Source: Candidatus Gastranaerophilales bacterium (GTDB taxonomy: Bacteria > Cyanobacteriota > Vampirovibrionia > Gastranaerophilales > Gastranaerophilaceae). Taken from it: a stretch of DNA of 64,000 bases. Below the pieces are notes generated by a model that searched no databases, was not told where the DNA came from, and saw nothing but the letters and a program-made list of their open reading frames with translations. Where the stretch lies: NCBI GenBank assembly GCA_910588555.1, contig CAJUPC010000004.1, positions 6,878 through 70,877 of the forward strand. Reading direction: 5' to 3'. Positions 19,370-28,077 of this stretch are shown here, in pieces (position 1 is the first letter of the stretch; every line of letters starts with the position of its first letter). The translations under genes and the position numbers were made by a program.

Positions 19370-19870
19370 CTATTCTTCTGTTGCTTCTTCTTCAACTTCT
19401 TCAACAGCTTCTTTCAAAACTTCAGAAGCAGTAACAACAATAGCCAATTCGCATTTAACTTTAGAAGTCAATTTGATTAACATTGTGTATTCGCCTACTT
19501 TGTTGATAGGTGCGTTAAGAGAAACATTTTTTCTGTCAACTTCAATACCTGATTTAGCTTGAAGTTCTTCAGCTAATTTTTTAGTAGTAATTGTACCGAA
19601 CAATTTACCTGATTCACCTGCTTTTGCAGAAAGTTCAAGTTTTCCGAATTCTTCGATTTTCTTAGCTGTTTCCAAAGCTTCAGCGTGTAATTTTTCTTGT
19701 TTAGCTTTAATTCTTGCCAAATTCTTTTCTCTGTTTTCCAAAGCGCCTTTAGTAGCTGCTTCTGCAACAGATTGAGGTAGCAAGAAGTTTCTTGCGTAAC
19801 CGTCTTTTACAGTAACGATGTCACCTGCTTCACCGAGGTTTTGTACGTCTTTTTTTAATATAACCTGCAT
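19370..19870 (-). CDS. rplI: 50S ribosomal protein L9
   Basis: 166 residues. The N-terminal domain has L-G-x-x-G-D-I-V-x-V-K-D-G-Y-A-R-N-F-L-L-P, followed by the long connecting helix and the C-terminal domain. A glutamate-rich tail of about 16 residues (E-E-V-E-E-E-A-T-E-E) is extra. A good AAGGAGAAT ribosome site is present. It is the first gene of the minus-strand chain rplI / methyltransferase / CooC-like / folD, with gaps of 7 bases or less. Confidence 0.96.
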   Translation of the reverse strand: MQVILKKDVQNLGEAGDIVTVKDGYARNFLLPQSVAEAATKGALENREKNLARIKAKQEKLHAEALETAKKIEEFGKLELSAKAGESGKLFGTITTKKLAEELQAKSGIEVDRKNVSLNAPINKVGEYTMLIKLTSKVKCELAIVVTASEVLKEAVEEVEEEATEE

Positions 19871-19964
19871 TTTAATTCTCCTTTGCTATTTATAATGCTA
19901 TAGATTTAGCCTACTACAAACATAAATTAATGTCGAGTATTTTTTTAGTAATGTAAAGCGGGTC

Positions 19965-19992
19965 TTGAAAATTTTGCAAAATAGTTTATAAT
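19965..19992 (+). promoter_or_regulatory. pilin-family promoter, copy 2
   Basis: TTGAAA, 16-base spacer, TATAAT within ATAGTTTATAAT. Confidence 0.75.
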
Positions 19993-20022
19993 AAAAAAGT
20001 AAAGCGAAAGGAGCTAAAAGAG

Positions 20023-20753
20023 ATGAAAAATTTATTTAATCAGAATGTCGGGGGGGGGGCAATCCTAGCTCATTAAGAGGCTTTACGCTTGCAGAGGTTT
20101 TAATCACCCTCGGTATTATCGGCGTTGTTGCGGCATTAACTATGCCGTCACTTATTCTACATCACAAAAAACAAGAAGCTTCTGCGCGTCTCAAAAAGTT
20201 CTACAGTGCTATATCGCAGGCTATTTTGCTTTCTGAAATAGATAACGGACCTGTGAAGGACTGGAACAAAGCTGATGTTTTGAAAAATGAAAACGGTGAA
20301 GTTATAAATGAAGAAAATAGAAAATTAGGGATTACATATTTTAATACATATCTCAAACCATATCTTAAATATGCAAAAATTGATGAAAATCCTGAAGATT
20401 TACAAAATGAAGACGGACAGTCAAACCAAATTAGAGTTTATTTAGCTGACGCAACTACATTTGAATTTTTTAATGGTGCTTGTGCTGATTTTAGAGTTGA
20501 TATAAACGGACAAAAAGCTCCAAATCAGTCTGGCAGAGATAAATTTGCATTTTTAATTTGTTCAAAAGATGCTGATTTGAGATGGCACTTTAATAATAAG
20601 AAAAATTTCGGGTCTTTTTGTATTGAAAATTATGAAGTTTGTGACACTAGAGCAAAAGCATTGGCACTATGTAAGGCAAATTCCGGAACCTGCACAAGAT
20701 TGCTGGAAATGGACAATTTCGAATTCAAAAACGATTATCCTTATAAGTTATAA
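20023..20753 (+). CDS. type IV pilin-like protein, poly-G phase-variable (out of frame as assembled), copy 2
   Basis: ATG at 20023 after AAAGGAGC. Nine codons lead to GTC and 10 G (20050-20059), after which this frame stops. With 8 or 11 G the leader would read into G-N-P-S-S-L-R-G then F-T-L-A-E-V-L-I-T and a hydrophobic helix ending A-A-L-T-M-P; the product would be 243 residues at 11 G. The body has the family K-K-F-Y-S-A-I-S-Q-A block. Its C-terminal motif is weakened (C-T-R-L-L-E-M-D-N-F instead of ...W). The cassette lies between two minus-strand genes with its own promoter, and ends 3 bases from the SH3 gene. Confidence 0.75.
20050..20059 (+). repeat. poly-G tract (10 G), pilin copy 2
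   Basis: Ten G between GTC and CAATCCTAGC. Length 3k+2 is needed for the open frame. The flank TGTC-G10-CAATC is identical to the element in the minus-strand copy, read on the plus strand. Confidence 0.85.
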
Positions 20754-20756
20754 AAG

Positions 20757-21404
20757 TTATTTCATTGCGGGGAAATAGTATTTTACGCCTTTATCCGAAC
20801 GCCATCTGATGTAACCTGTTTTTGAGGTTCTGTCAATGTCGTAAACGCTTACAAGAGCCCAGTTTCCTCTGATTGCAGTGACATTAATTTTTTGTACGGG
20901 AACTTTTATTGTATCGACAATTTGTGACTTATCATCCGTTGCCGAGTGCATATCTTTGGCTTCTACTGGAGCTTCTTTAAGAAGATTTAATCCGTATTTT
21001 TTTCCGTACATATTATAAAACATTATCCAGGTCATAAATCTGTACGGGTCGTCTTTTTTTATCCAGCCTTTTGAACCTGTTGTGTTATTATAAATTACTT
21101 CAACCCATTTTTCGGTTTCATCTGTAACGGCAAGCATTCCCAAATTTTTGTTTGGCAAATGTACTACAAACAAATTTTTAGCATTTACGCTTTCCGGAAA
21201 AATTTGTTCTCCAATCCAGCTGATACTGTGGATTATGTTTGAAGACTCAGAGGGTTCGTTATATATAACAATTTCATTTGGAGCCTGATAAAGTCCCAGA
21301 GAATTTGTCTGGCTGATACTGACATATTGCGGTACAATATCGGCTGCTAATGCATATAATGGCATTAATAATATTATTGTAAATATTAATAATATTTTTT
21401 TCAT
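20757..21404 (-). CDS. secreted SH3-domain-like protein
   Basis: 215 residues from the ATG that follows GAGGTGAAA (an upstream in-frame start adds 8 residues and lacks this ribosome site). It has a clear signal peptide, M-K-K-I-L-L-I-F-T-I-I-L-L ... A-L-A-A. Two bacterial SH3-like segments follow: about 30-110 (with E-K-W-V-E-V-I-Y and G-W-I-K-K-D-D) and 150-210 (N-W-A-L-V-S-V-Y ... G-Y-I-R-W). Such domains bind cell-wall or extracellular ligands. No catalytic domain is present. It is tail to tail with pilin copy 2 and 39 bases downstream of pheT. Confidence 0.7.
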   Translation of the reverse strand: MKKILLIFTIILLMPLYALAADIVPQYVSISQTNSLGLYQAPNEIVIYNEPSESSNIIHSISWIGEQIFPESVNAKNLFVVHLPNKNLGMLAVTDETEKWVEVIYNNTTGSKGWIKKDDPYRFMTWIMFYNMYGKKYGLNLLKEAPVEAKDMHSATDDKSQIVDTIKVPVQKINVTAIRGNWALVSVYDIDRTSKTGYIRWRSDKGVKYYFPAMK

Positions 21405-21443
21405 TTTCACCTCTAAAGTTTTCAACACCTGATGTGGTACGAG

Positions 21444-23924
21444 CTATTCGCGGAATGAAATTTCTGCGTAAGTTTTTTGAAGTTTTGCGCGGACATTGGA
21501 CATTTGTTTTTCAATAACTTCATCTGTTAATGTCGCATTTTCATCCTGCATTTTTATACGGAATGCAAGACTTTTGAAACCTTTGTCAATGTTTTCGCCC
21601 TGATAAACGTCAAATACTTCACTGCCTTTGAAAATATTTTGCTGTACAGAACCTTTAATAATTTTTTGAATATCATCAAAGTTTACTTCTTCATTAATTA
21701 TAAATGCCAAATCACGGCGAACTTCAGGGAATTGTGGAAGTTTTTTATATCTGTGTACATTTTCTTTTACAATTCCTGCGATTTCGTTTAAATCAACTTT
21801 GAACAAATATGCATCCTGGTTCATTTTTAATTTGTCTTTCAAAATCGGATGAATTTGTCCGTAATAGCCTATAGGCATTGGAGTTTTGCCAAGTAACATA
21901 ATTACTGCCGTTTTATACGGATGTAATGAACTATGAGATTGTGCAAGAGGAGATTTTTCAAGCGGAACAAGTTTAATACGTTTTTCAACACCGAGTTCTG
22001 CAAAAAGATTTTCAATAATCCCTTTTACCGTAAAGAAATCAAGTTCTGCTGTTTTCTGCCATTTTGAATTTTCGATTTCGCCTGTCAAAACTCCTGAAAG
22101 TACAAGAGTTTCTTTTACGCCTGATGATTTTTCATCAGCTTCTGCGATTTTGTAATATGTTTTTCCGATTTCGTATGCCCAGAAATTTTTCTGACCGTTG
22201 TCGAAGTTGTATTTCATACAGTTAAGAACGCTTGCCGCAAGAGTTTGACGGAGCATTGAATATTCTTCACTTGCAGGATTTTTTACATAAACTGCTTTTT
22301 CTTTGTCAAAATCAATCATAAATTTGTCTAACAAAGATTTTCCGATAAGTGAACTTGTTTGGATTTCGTCTAAACCTGATGAGCGCATAAGGTCGTGAAC
22401 TTTTTTAATTACTTTTTCTTCAAGCGAAATTTCTGCGGTTTGATTTTTGGAAGGTAATGTCGGAGTGATTTTATCCATTCCGTTAATTCTTGCAATTTCT
22501 TCAATCAAATCGATTTCACGTGTTACATCATTTGCTCTGAAAGAGGGAACTGAGAATTTTACAGCTGCATCGTTTCCGCCTAGTTTTTTGAACCCGAGAT
22601 TTTCAAGGATTGAAATACATTTTTCAGGTGCAATTTCACAGCCCAAAACTCTTTTGATTTGTGCGTATCTTAAAGTTATTTCAATCGGTTCGAGTCTATT
22701 TTCGCCTGCTTCAACAACGCCTTCAATTTTTGCCTCTGCAAGTTCAACAAGCAATTGCATTGCACGCATTAAAGCAGGTCTGATTGCTTCAATATCAACT
22801 CCGCGTTCAAATCTTGCGCAGGCTTCCGAACGATATCCAACGCTTCTTGCGGATTTTCTGTTACTTGCAGGTGTGAAATAAGCAGCTTCAAGTGCGATAT
22901 TTTTTGTGTTGTCGTCGATTTCAGAGTTTGCACCGCCGAATACACCTGCAAGACATACTCCTTCATCTTTTGTAGCGATTAAAACACTGTCAGTAGTCAA
23001 GGTTCTTTCAACTTCGTCTAACGTAACAAGTTTTTCGCCCTCTTTTGCACGTCTTACGCATAAGTAACCGTTAAGTTTGTCCAAATCAAATGCATGGAAC
23101 GGTGTTCCGTATTCCAACATTACATAATTTGTAATATCTACTACGTTATTGATTGCGCGGACGCCTGATGCTATAAGTCTTTTTTGCATCCAATCAGGTG
23201 ACGGTTTTATTTTCAAATCTTTTAAAACACCGATTGAGTAATATTTGCAAACATCATTATCAATAATGTCAACTTTAAATTCATCAGTTGATAAATCTTT
23301 TGTACATTCAAGCGGAGAGAATTTTAACGGTCTGTCAAAGATTGCGCTTAATTCTCTGGCAACACCTATAACTGACATTTGGTCGCCTCTGTTTGCGGTT
23401 GGAGCAACGTCAAGAACGTAGTCTTTATCAAAGCCTAAAACATCTTCAACATTTTCGCCGATTTGAACATTCGGGAAAATTCTGTTAAGTATCAAAATCC
23501 CGTCTTCTTCCTGATAGTTTCTTTCAGAAACTCCAAGTTCATCGGCAGAACAAAGCATACCTTGCGATTCAACTCCACGAATTACAGCGGGAGTAAGAGT
23601 GAACATTTCGCCGGATTTTCTGTCAAGAACCTGCGAACCTACCGACGCGTATGGTATAATCTGTCCTTCTGCAATATTTTGTGCACCGCATACAACTGTT
23701 TTAAAACCGTCTTTTGTGTTTACGGTTACGAGGTGCAATCTGTCGGAATTCGGATGATTATCGATTTTTTCAATTTTTACGGTTTGAATATTGGTAAATT
23801 TCGGTTTAACCTCTTCTACACATTCCACTTCCAAACCGCTCATAGTCAATTCATGAGCTATTTGTTCTACTTCTATATCGGATAAATCTACGAATTCGTT
23901 TAACCAGTTTAATGATACTTGCAT
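21444..23924 (-). CDS. pheT: phenylalanyl-tRNA synthetase beta subunit
   Basis: 826-residue beta chain of PheRS. Domains in order: tRNA-binding EMAP-like domain (about 40-150), B3/B4 editing domain (G-V-x-S-x-G-M-L and the alanine-rich segment before 380), B5, catalytic-like domain (about 480-690) and C-terminal ferredoxin-fold anticodon-binding domain (about 735-826, P-x-V-R-R-D-L-A-F). Length is standard. pheS is not adjacent on either side, so the two subunit genes are separated. Confidence 0.96.
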   Translation of the reverse strand: MQVSLNWLNEFVDLSDIEVEQIAHELTMSGLEVECVEEVKPKFTNIQTVKIEKIDNHPNSDRLHLVTVNTKDGFKTVVCGAQNIAEGQIIPYASVGSQVLDRKSGEMFTLTPAVIRGVESQGMLCSADELGVSERNYQEEDGILILNRIFPNVQIGENVEDVLGFDKDYVLDVAPTANRGDQMSVIGVARELSAIFDRPLKFSPLECTKDLSTDEFKVDIIDNDVCKYYSIGVLKDLKIKPSPDWMQKRLIASGVRAINNVVDITNYVMLEYGTPFHAFDLDKLNGYLCVRRAKEGEKLVTLDEVERTLTTDSVLIATKDEGVCLAGVFGGANSEIDDNTKNIALEAAYFTPASNRKSARSVGYRSEACARFERGVDIEAIRPALMRAMQLLVELAEAKIEGVVEAGENRLEPIEITLRYAQIKRVLGCEIAPEKCISILENLGFKKLGGNDAAVKFSVPSFRANDVTREIDLIEEIARINGMDKITPTLPSKNQTAEISLEEKVIKKVHDLMRSSGLDEIQTSSLIGKSLLDKFMIDFDKEKAVYVKNPASEEYSMLRQTLAASVLNCMKYNFDNGQKNFWAYEIGKTYYKIAEADEKSSGVKETLVLSGVLTGEIENSKWQKTAELDFFTVKGIIENLFAELGVEKRIKLVPLEKSPLAQSHSSLHPYKTAVIMLLGKTPMPIGYYGQIHPILKDKLKMNQDAYLFKVDLNEIAGIVKENVHRYKKLPQFPEVRRDLAFIINEEVNFDDIQKIIKGSVQQNIFKGSEVFDVYQGENIDKGFKSLAFRIKMQDENATLTDEVIEKQMSNVRAKLQKTYAEISFRE

Positions 23925-23973
23925 TTTCTTATTTCCCTCTTAAATATAATCTGTATCTGTATTCTATAACAAA

Positions 23974-24013
23974 CTAAATAAAAAATCACTCTTTTTTTTT
24001 ATTAGAGTGACTT
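23974..24013 (-). terminator. intrinsic terminator
   Basis: TCACTCT (23986-23992) pairs with AGAGTGA (24004-24010). On the minus strand it is followed by a T-rich run. It ends the small gene at 24041-24433. Confidence 0.65.
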
Positions 24014-24040
24014 TTTATTTATATATATTTTTTTTATTTT

Positions 24041-24433
24041 TTATACTTTCGGTTCAAAATTTTTAAAAGTTTCTAGTGCGTCAAATATTGTTTCTTTTCT
24101 TTGTTGGGTTGTAAAATTAATTATATCGGAATTTTTTGCAAAATCTCTATGCATTGCTTTTTGGACTTCTTCTTTGCTAACAGTGGCATATCTTTTTTCT
24201 TTTTGCGCTTTTCCTGTAAATTTTTTAAATGCATTTTTTGTATTTTGCCACATTTTTTTGAAATCAATACTTTTAACAGCTTTCATAAGAGGTTTTCTGT
24301 AAATAATTCCTGCTGTGATTGCAGCAGCTGTGCCTGCACCTGCTAAAATTTGTGTTTTTGTCACTTCGTTGTTTTTCATCGGGTGAAGACATTGAAATGA
24401 TGGTGAATTTGTATTGTTAATTGCGCTAATCAT
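24041..24433 (-). CDS. hypothetical membrane-anchored small protein
   Basis: 130 residues, unrecognised. The short N-terminus has N-S-P-S-F-Q, similar in position to the Q-D-F-Q-G at the start of the protein at 42857. One hydrophobic segment (about 28-45, with G-A-G-T-A-A-A-I-T-A-G) could span the membrane. The rest is basic and helical. Ribosome site AGGAAGGAAAAC precedes the ATG. It is monocistronic, bounded by terminators on both sides. Confidence 0.55.
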   Translation of the reverse strand: MISAINNTNSPSFQCLHPMKNNEVTKTQILAGAGTAAAITAGIIYRKPLMKAVKSIDFKKMWQNTKNAFKKFTGKAQKEKRYATVSKEEVQKAMHRDFAKNSDIINFTTQQRKETIFDALETFKNFEPKV

Positions 24434-24517
24434 TAGTTTTCCTTCCTGGTTTTTATTATTAAAAACCGTGAAAATAAAAGTTGACAGTAATAATATAAAA
24501 AGTTAATAAATATTTAC

Positions 24518-24552
24518 AAAAGAGCCGTTCATTATAGAACGGCTCTTTTCTC
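24518..24552 (-). terminator. intrinsic terminator downstream of nrdJ
   Basis: A 13-base perfect stem AAAAGAGCCGTTC / GAACGGCTCTTTT with loop ATTATA. Confidence 0.85.
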
Positions 24553-24562
24553 TCTCTTGCTT

Positions 24563-24672
24563 ATTACTACGTAACGGTCTTGCTGCGCTCGCGTTTAACG
24601 GGTCTACGGTTTGTTCCTGCAATGGCATCCGCCATTTTGTCACAAAGCCTCGCCCTCAGCTCGCTTGCGCTA
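24563..24672 (-). repeat. 3'-end repeat element, copy D
   Basis: On the minus strand it begins TAGCGCAAGCGAGCTGAGGG, where TAG is the nrdJ stop, and ends TAGACCC-GTTAAACGCGAGCGCAGCAAGAC. The centre has nested stems TTTGT/ACAAA and ATGGC-GGAT-GCCAT. Confidence 0.6.
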
Positions 24673-26646
24673 TGAGCAACCTGAGTATCCGCATTTCAAA
24701 CAGATAAAACATCCTTCTGCCATCTGGATTTCGTTTCCGCATTCGGGACATTTTACTGTTTTGATTTCGCCTGTCGGGTTGTATTCTTCGACAACTTCTT
24801 CAACTACAGGTTCGACAACCTTTTCTTCCTCTTTTTTCTTATCAAGGTTCATCGGCTGGAATTGACGTGAATTGTTTCTGTATACTGTAATACCTTTCAA
24901 ATCGTTTTCGAATGCCAATACGTAAGCTTCTTCGATGTCTTTTCTTGTTGCATGTTCTTCAAAATTTACTGTTTTTGATACAGCATTGTCTGTGTGAAGC
25001 TGGAATGCAGCCTGCATTTTTACGTGCCAGTACGGTGAAACATCGTGTGCTGTTGTAAAGATGTGTTTTACTACATCAGATACACCGTCAACGTGAGCTA
25101 CAGAACCTGTTTTGGCAATTTTTGACATCAATTCTTCAGAATAGAAGCCGTGTTCTACTGCGTAATCTTTGAAAATCGGATTAACTTCAAACATTTCAGT
25201 TCCGTCCATAATCAATCTTGAGAATACAAGACCGAATAGAGGTTCAACACCGCCCGAAGCAGAAGCTATCATTGAAATTGTACCTGTCGGTGCAATACAA
25301 GTTGTTGTAGCGTTTCTGATACCGAATTTTTCAATTTGGCTGTCAAGTTCTTTCCATTGCTCATCAGAAATTCTTCCTGCTGATTTACCTTTGTATTTGT
25401 TATACAAGAAGTTTTGACCGTCGTAAACGCTTCCTTTAAAGTTGTTGAATTTTCCTCTTTCTTTAGAAAGTTCGATAGACTCGCATTTTGATTCGTAATC
25501 AATAAATTCCATAATTTCTGCTGCAAGTTGCGTACCTTCTTTTGAAGCGTAAGAAATGCCCATTTTCATAAGCATATCAGCCCAGCCCATTACGCCTAAG
25601 CCGATTTTTCTGTTGTTTTGAACCATTTCAGAAATTTGCGGAAGCGGATAGTTATTTACGGCAATTACGTTATCTAAAAATCTGATAGCAGTTCTTGTTG
25701 TTTCAGCCAGTAAATCCCAGTTGATAGAACCGTTTTCAACCATTCTTCCAAGGTTAATAGAACCCAGGTTACAAGCTTCGTAAGAAAGCAAAGGAACTTC
25801 GCCGCAAGGGTTTGTAGATTCAATTTGACCTACAAGCGGAGTCGGGTTATCTGCGTTCATTTTGTCGATGAAGATAATACCGGGTTCACCTGTTCTCCAA
25901 GCGCCGTCAACAATCATGTCAAATACTTTTCTTGCATCCATAGTGCCTGCAACTTCGCCAGTATGAGGTGCGATAAGTTCATATTCTGTGCCGTTTTTAA
26001 CAGCTTCCATAAATTTGTCTGTCAAAGCAACAGAAATATTAAAGTTGTTTAATTTAGAAGTATCGTTTTTACAGTTGATAAAGTCTAAAATATCGGGGTG
26101 GTCAACTCTTAAGATACCCATATTTGCACCGCGTCTGGTACCGCCCTGTTTAACGGCTTCGGTTGCAGCGTTAAACACTTCCATAAATGAAACAGGACCT
26201 GATGATACGCCCATAGTTGAACGTACAACGCTGTTTTTAGGTCTTAATTTAGAGAAAGAAAAACCAGTTCCGCCGCCTGATTTATGGATTAAAGCAGTAT
26301 TTTTAACAGTTTCAAAAATACCTTCCAAACTGTCATCAACAGGCAGTACAAAACAAGCTGCCAACTGTCCTAATTCTCTTCCTGCATTCATCAATGTCGG
26401 AGAGTTTGGCATAAAGTATCTGTTAGTAATAGCTTTATAAAATCTTTCAGATAATTTATCAACATCGCTTTGAGATTTGCCGAAGCTTAAATCTCCTGCA
26501 GCAATTGTATTTGCAACACGTCTGAACATATCAGCCGGTGTTTCAACACATTTCCCGTCTTTATCTCTTTTTAAGTATCTTTTTTCAAGAACTTTGACTG
26601 CATTTTCAGAAAGTTCCAATTTTTCAACACATGTGGTATCTGTCAC
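24670..26646 (-). CDS. nrdJ: adenosylcobalamin-dependent ribonucleotide reductase (class II)
   Basis: 658 residues. It makes deoxyribonucleotides using B12 instead of oxygen or a glycyl radical. Family blocks: M-P-N-S-P-T-L-M-N-A-G near 80, K-S-G-G-G-T-G-F-S-F-S-K-L-R-P, G-G-T-R-R-G-A-N-M-G, and the active-site N-P-C-G-E-V-P. A C-terminal zinc-ribbon-like tail (C-P-E-C ... C-L-K-C-G-Y-S-G-C-S) includes the redox cysteines. Start GTG follows GGGAGG. It is consistent with an anaerobic or microaerobic lifestyle. I see no cobalamin riboswitch or clear NrdR box in the short upstream region. Confidence 0.9.
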   Translation of the reverse strand: MTDTTCVEKLELSENAVKVLEKRYLKRDKDGKCVETPADMFRRVANTIAAGDLSFGKSQSDVDKLSERFYKAITNRYFMPNSPTLMNAGRELGQLAACFVLPVDDSLEGIFETVKNTALIHKSGGGTGFSFSKLRPKNSVVRSTMGVSSGPVSFMEVFNAATEAVKQGGTRRGANMGILRVDHPDILDFINCKNDTSKLNNFNISVALTDKFMEAVKNGTEYELIAPHTGEVAGTMDARKVFDMIVDGAWRTGEPGIIFIDKMNADNPTPLVGQIESTNPCGEVPLLSYEACNLGSINLGRMVENGSINWDLLAETTRTAIRFLDNVIAVNNYPLPQISEMVQNNRKIGLGVMGWADMLMKMGISYASKEGTQLAAEIMEFIDYESKCESIELSKERGKFNNFKGSVYDGQNFLYNKYKGKSAGRISDEQWKELDSQIEKFGIRNATTTCIAPTGTISMIASASGGVEPLFGLVFSRLIMDGTEMFEVNPIFKDYAVEHGFYSEELMSKIAKTGSVAHVDGVSDVVKHIFTTAHDVSPYWHVKMQAAFQLHTDNAVSKTVNFEEHATRKDIEEAYVLAFENDLKGITVYRNNSRQFQPMNLDKKKEEEKVVEPVVEEVVEEYNPTGEIKTVKCPECGNEIQMAEGCFICLKCGYSGCS

Positions 26647-26773
26647 ATTAACCTCCCAATTTAATTATATTATTTCTTGCTTATTAATCAATAATACATC
26701 AATTTTAAAAAGGCATGGTCAATTGCTTAAAAAAAGATTTACAAAACTTACAAATCTCGACCAAATGCATGAC

Positions 26774-26801
26774 TTGAAAAAATTGAAAAATAGTTTATAA
26801 T
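26774..26801 (+). promoter_or_regulatory. pilin-family promoter, copy 3
   Basis: TTGAAA, 16-base spacer, TATAAT within ATAGTTTATAAT. Confidence 0.75.
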
Positions 26802-26829
26802 GAATATGTAAATACGAAAGGAGTTTGAA

Positions 26830-27953
26830 ATGAGATTATTAAAGGATTTACGTAGCTTCGGGGGGGGGGCACTCTTAGCTTAACTCCTTGTTGTAGAGCA
26901 TTCACATTAGCGGAGCTTTTAATCACTTTAGCAATCATTGGTGTGGTTGCGGTTATTGTGCTGCCAAGTTTGATGACTAATGTTAATGATAAGGTTAACG
27001 CAGAAAAGATTAGGAGTGCAAAGTACAAGTTTACTAAAGCCACTGACCACATGAAATCGTTAGGTTTAATTGGACCTTATTCCAGTACTGACGCGTTTGT
27101 AGATGAATTACAAAAGTATTTCAAGATTGCAAAGCGTTGTGACGCTAATCATTTAAAAGCCTGCTGGCCTTATACTACCGTTAAACTTGAAGACGGAAAA
27201 GAATGGGATATTGCTAATACCAAAACGGGTAAAGAATTAAAGATGACTGAGAATGACGGGGATTACAACAGTGATAATGTTGGTATAATTACTGCAGACG
27301 GGACGCCGATGATTTTAAGTTACAACAAGAAATGTGAGTCATTAGACCCGATGAAGACTTATGGGTGGTCAACAAGTAACGGTAAACCTGAAAGTAACGC
27401 TACAGCAGGATGTGTTGCGGCGGTATTTGAAATCAACGGTAATGGTAGACCGAATACATTTAGAAAAGATGTTATTGCATTTAACGCGAACGGACTTGGG
27501 TCTTCATGTGCTGTTGAAGTAAATGGCAAGTGTTTTGGGGCCGCTTTCGCTCCTACACCAATTACTTATGCAGAATGTGAAGCGGAAAAAGGAAGGCTTG
27601 GTATAAAAAACTGTTGTCTAGAAGCTGTTTGTGAGAATAATGACTATTGGGCAGGAGCTGTAAAACAATGTGGAGGAACCAACAAAATGGCCAGCATGGA
27701 AGATTTGGCAAAGATAGCAAGTTTATTATATGTAGGCAATCCTACCGTAGGTGCTAAACAGCATATAAACAAATTAACTTATAATGGCAAAGCTTCTGAG
27801 TTTGGTTTCCCAGAACCGTACTTCTATATTTGGTCCGGCGAGGAGTATGGTACCAACGGCACATATAACAGAGCCTATAGAACGACGGAAACTGCCTGGG
27901 GCTACGAACGATACCGTAATTTATCTAATGGCTTTGCGTTGTGTGTACAATAG
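26830..27953 (+). CDS. large type IV pilin-like protein with possible C-type-lectin-like end, poly-G phase-variable (out of frame as assembled), copy 3
   Basis: ATG at 26830 after CGAAAGGAG. Ten codons lead to 10 G (26860-26869), after which the frame stops. With 11 G the product would be 374 residues: leader ending C-C-R-A, then F-T-L-A-E-L-L-I-T and a hydrophobic helix. The body is far longer than the other copies. The last 100 residues (paired Cys, W-A-G-A, F-Y-I-W-S-G-E, A-Y-R-T-T, final F-A-L-C-V-Q) recall the DUF1566/FISUMP or C-type-lectin-like ends of surface proteins; that is pattern recognition only. An adhesin tip subunit is a possible role. Leader and upstream sequence are almost identical to copy 6 at the window end. 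Confidence 0.7.
26860..26869 (+). repeat. poly-G tract (10 G), pilin copy 3
   Basis: Ten G between AGCTTC and CACTCTTAGC. 3k+2 is needed for the open frame. Confidence 0.85.
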
Positions 27954-27969
27954 ATGCTAAATTTTGTAG

Positions 27970-28003
27970 GGTGGGAAAAGTGACAGCGTTCCCACCTTTT
28001 TTA
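27970..28003 (+). terminator. intrinsic terminator after pilin copy 3
   Basis: GGTGGGAA / TTCCCACC with an 11-base loop and T-run. Confidence 0.85.
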
Positions 28004-28077
28004 TCAGCTTAACAAAACGTCATACGAATTTTGGCAGGTACGCATGTTTATAATATAATTATGGTCGAGGTACCAAA

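Noticed and set aside
25988..26440. 150-residue ORF antisense to nrdJ
   Set aside because: Mirror frame of a strongly conserved gene; no ribosome site and no recognisable motif.
26647..26829. Cobalamin riboswitch upstream of the B12-dependent reductase
   Set aside because: The gap is short, AT-rich and holds the pilin promoter; no B12-box-like conserved core was seen.
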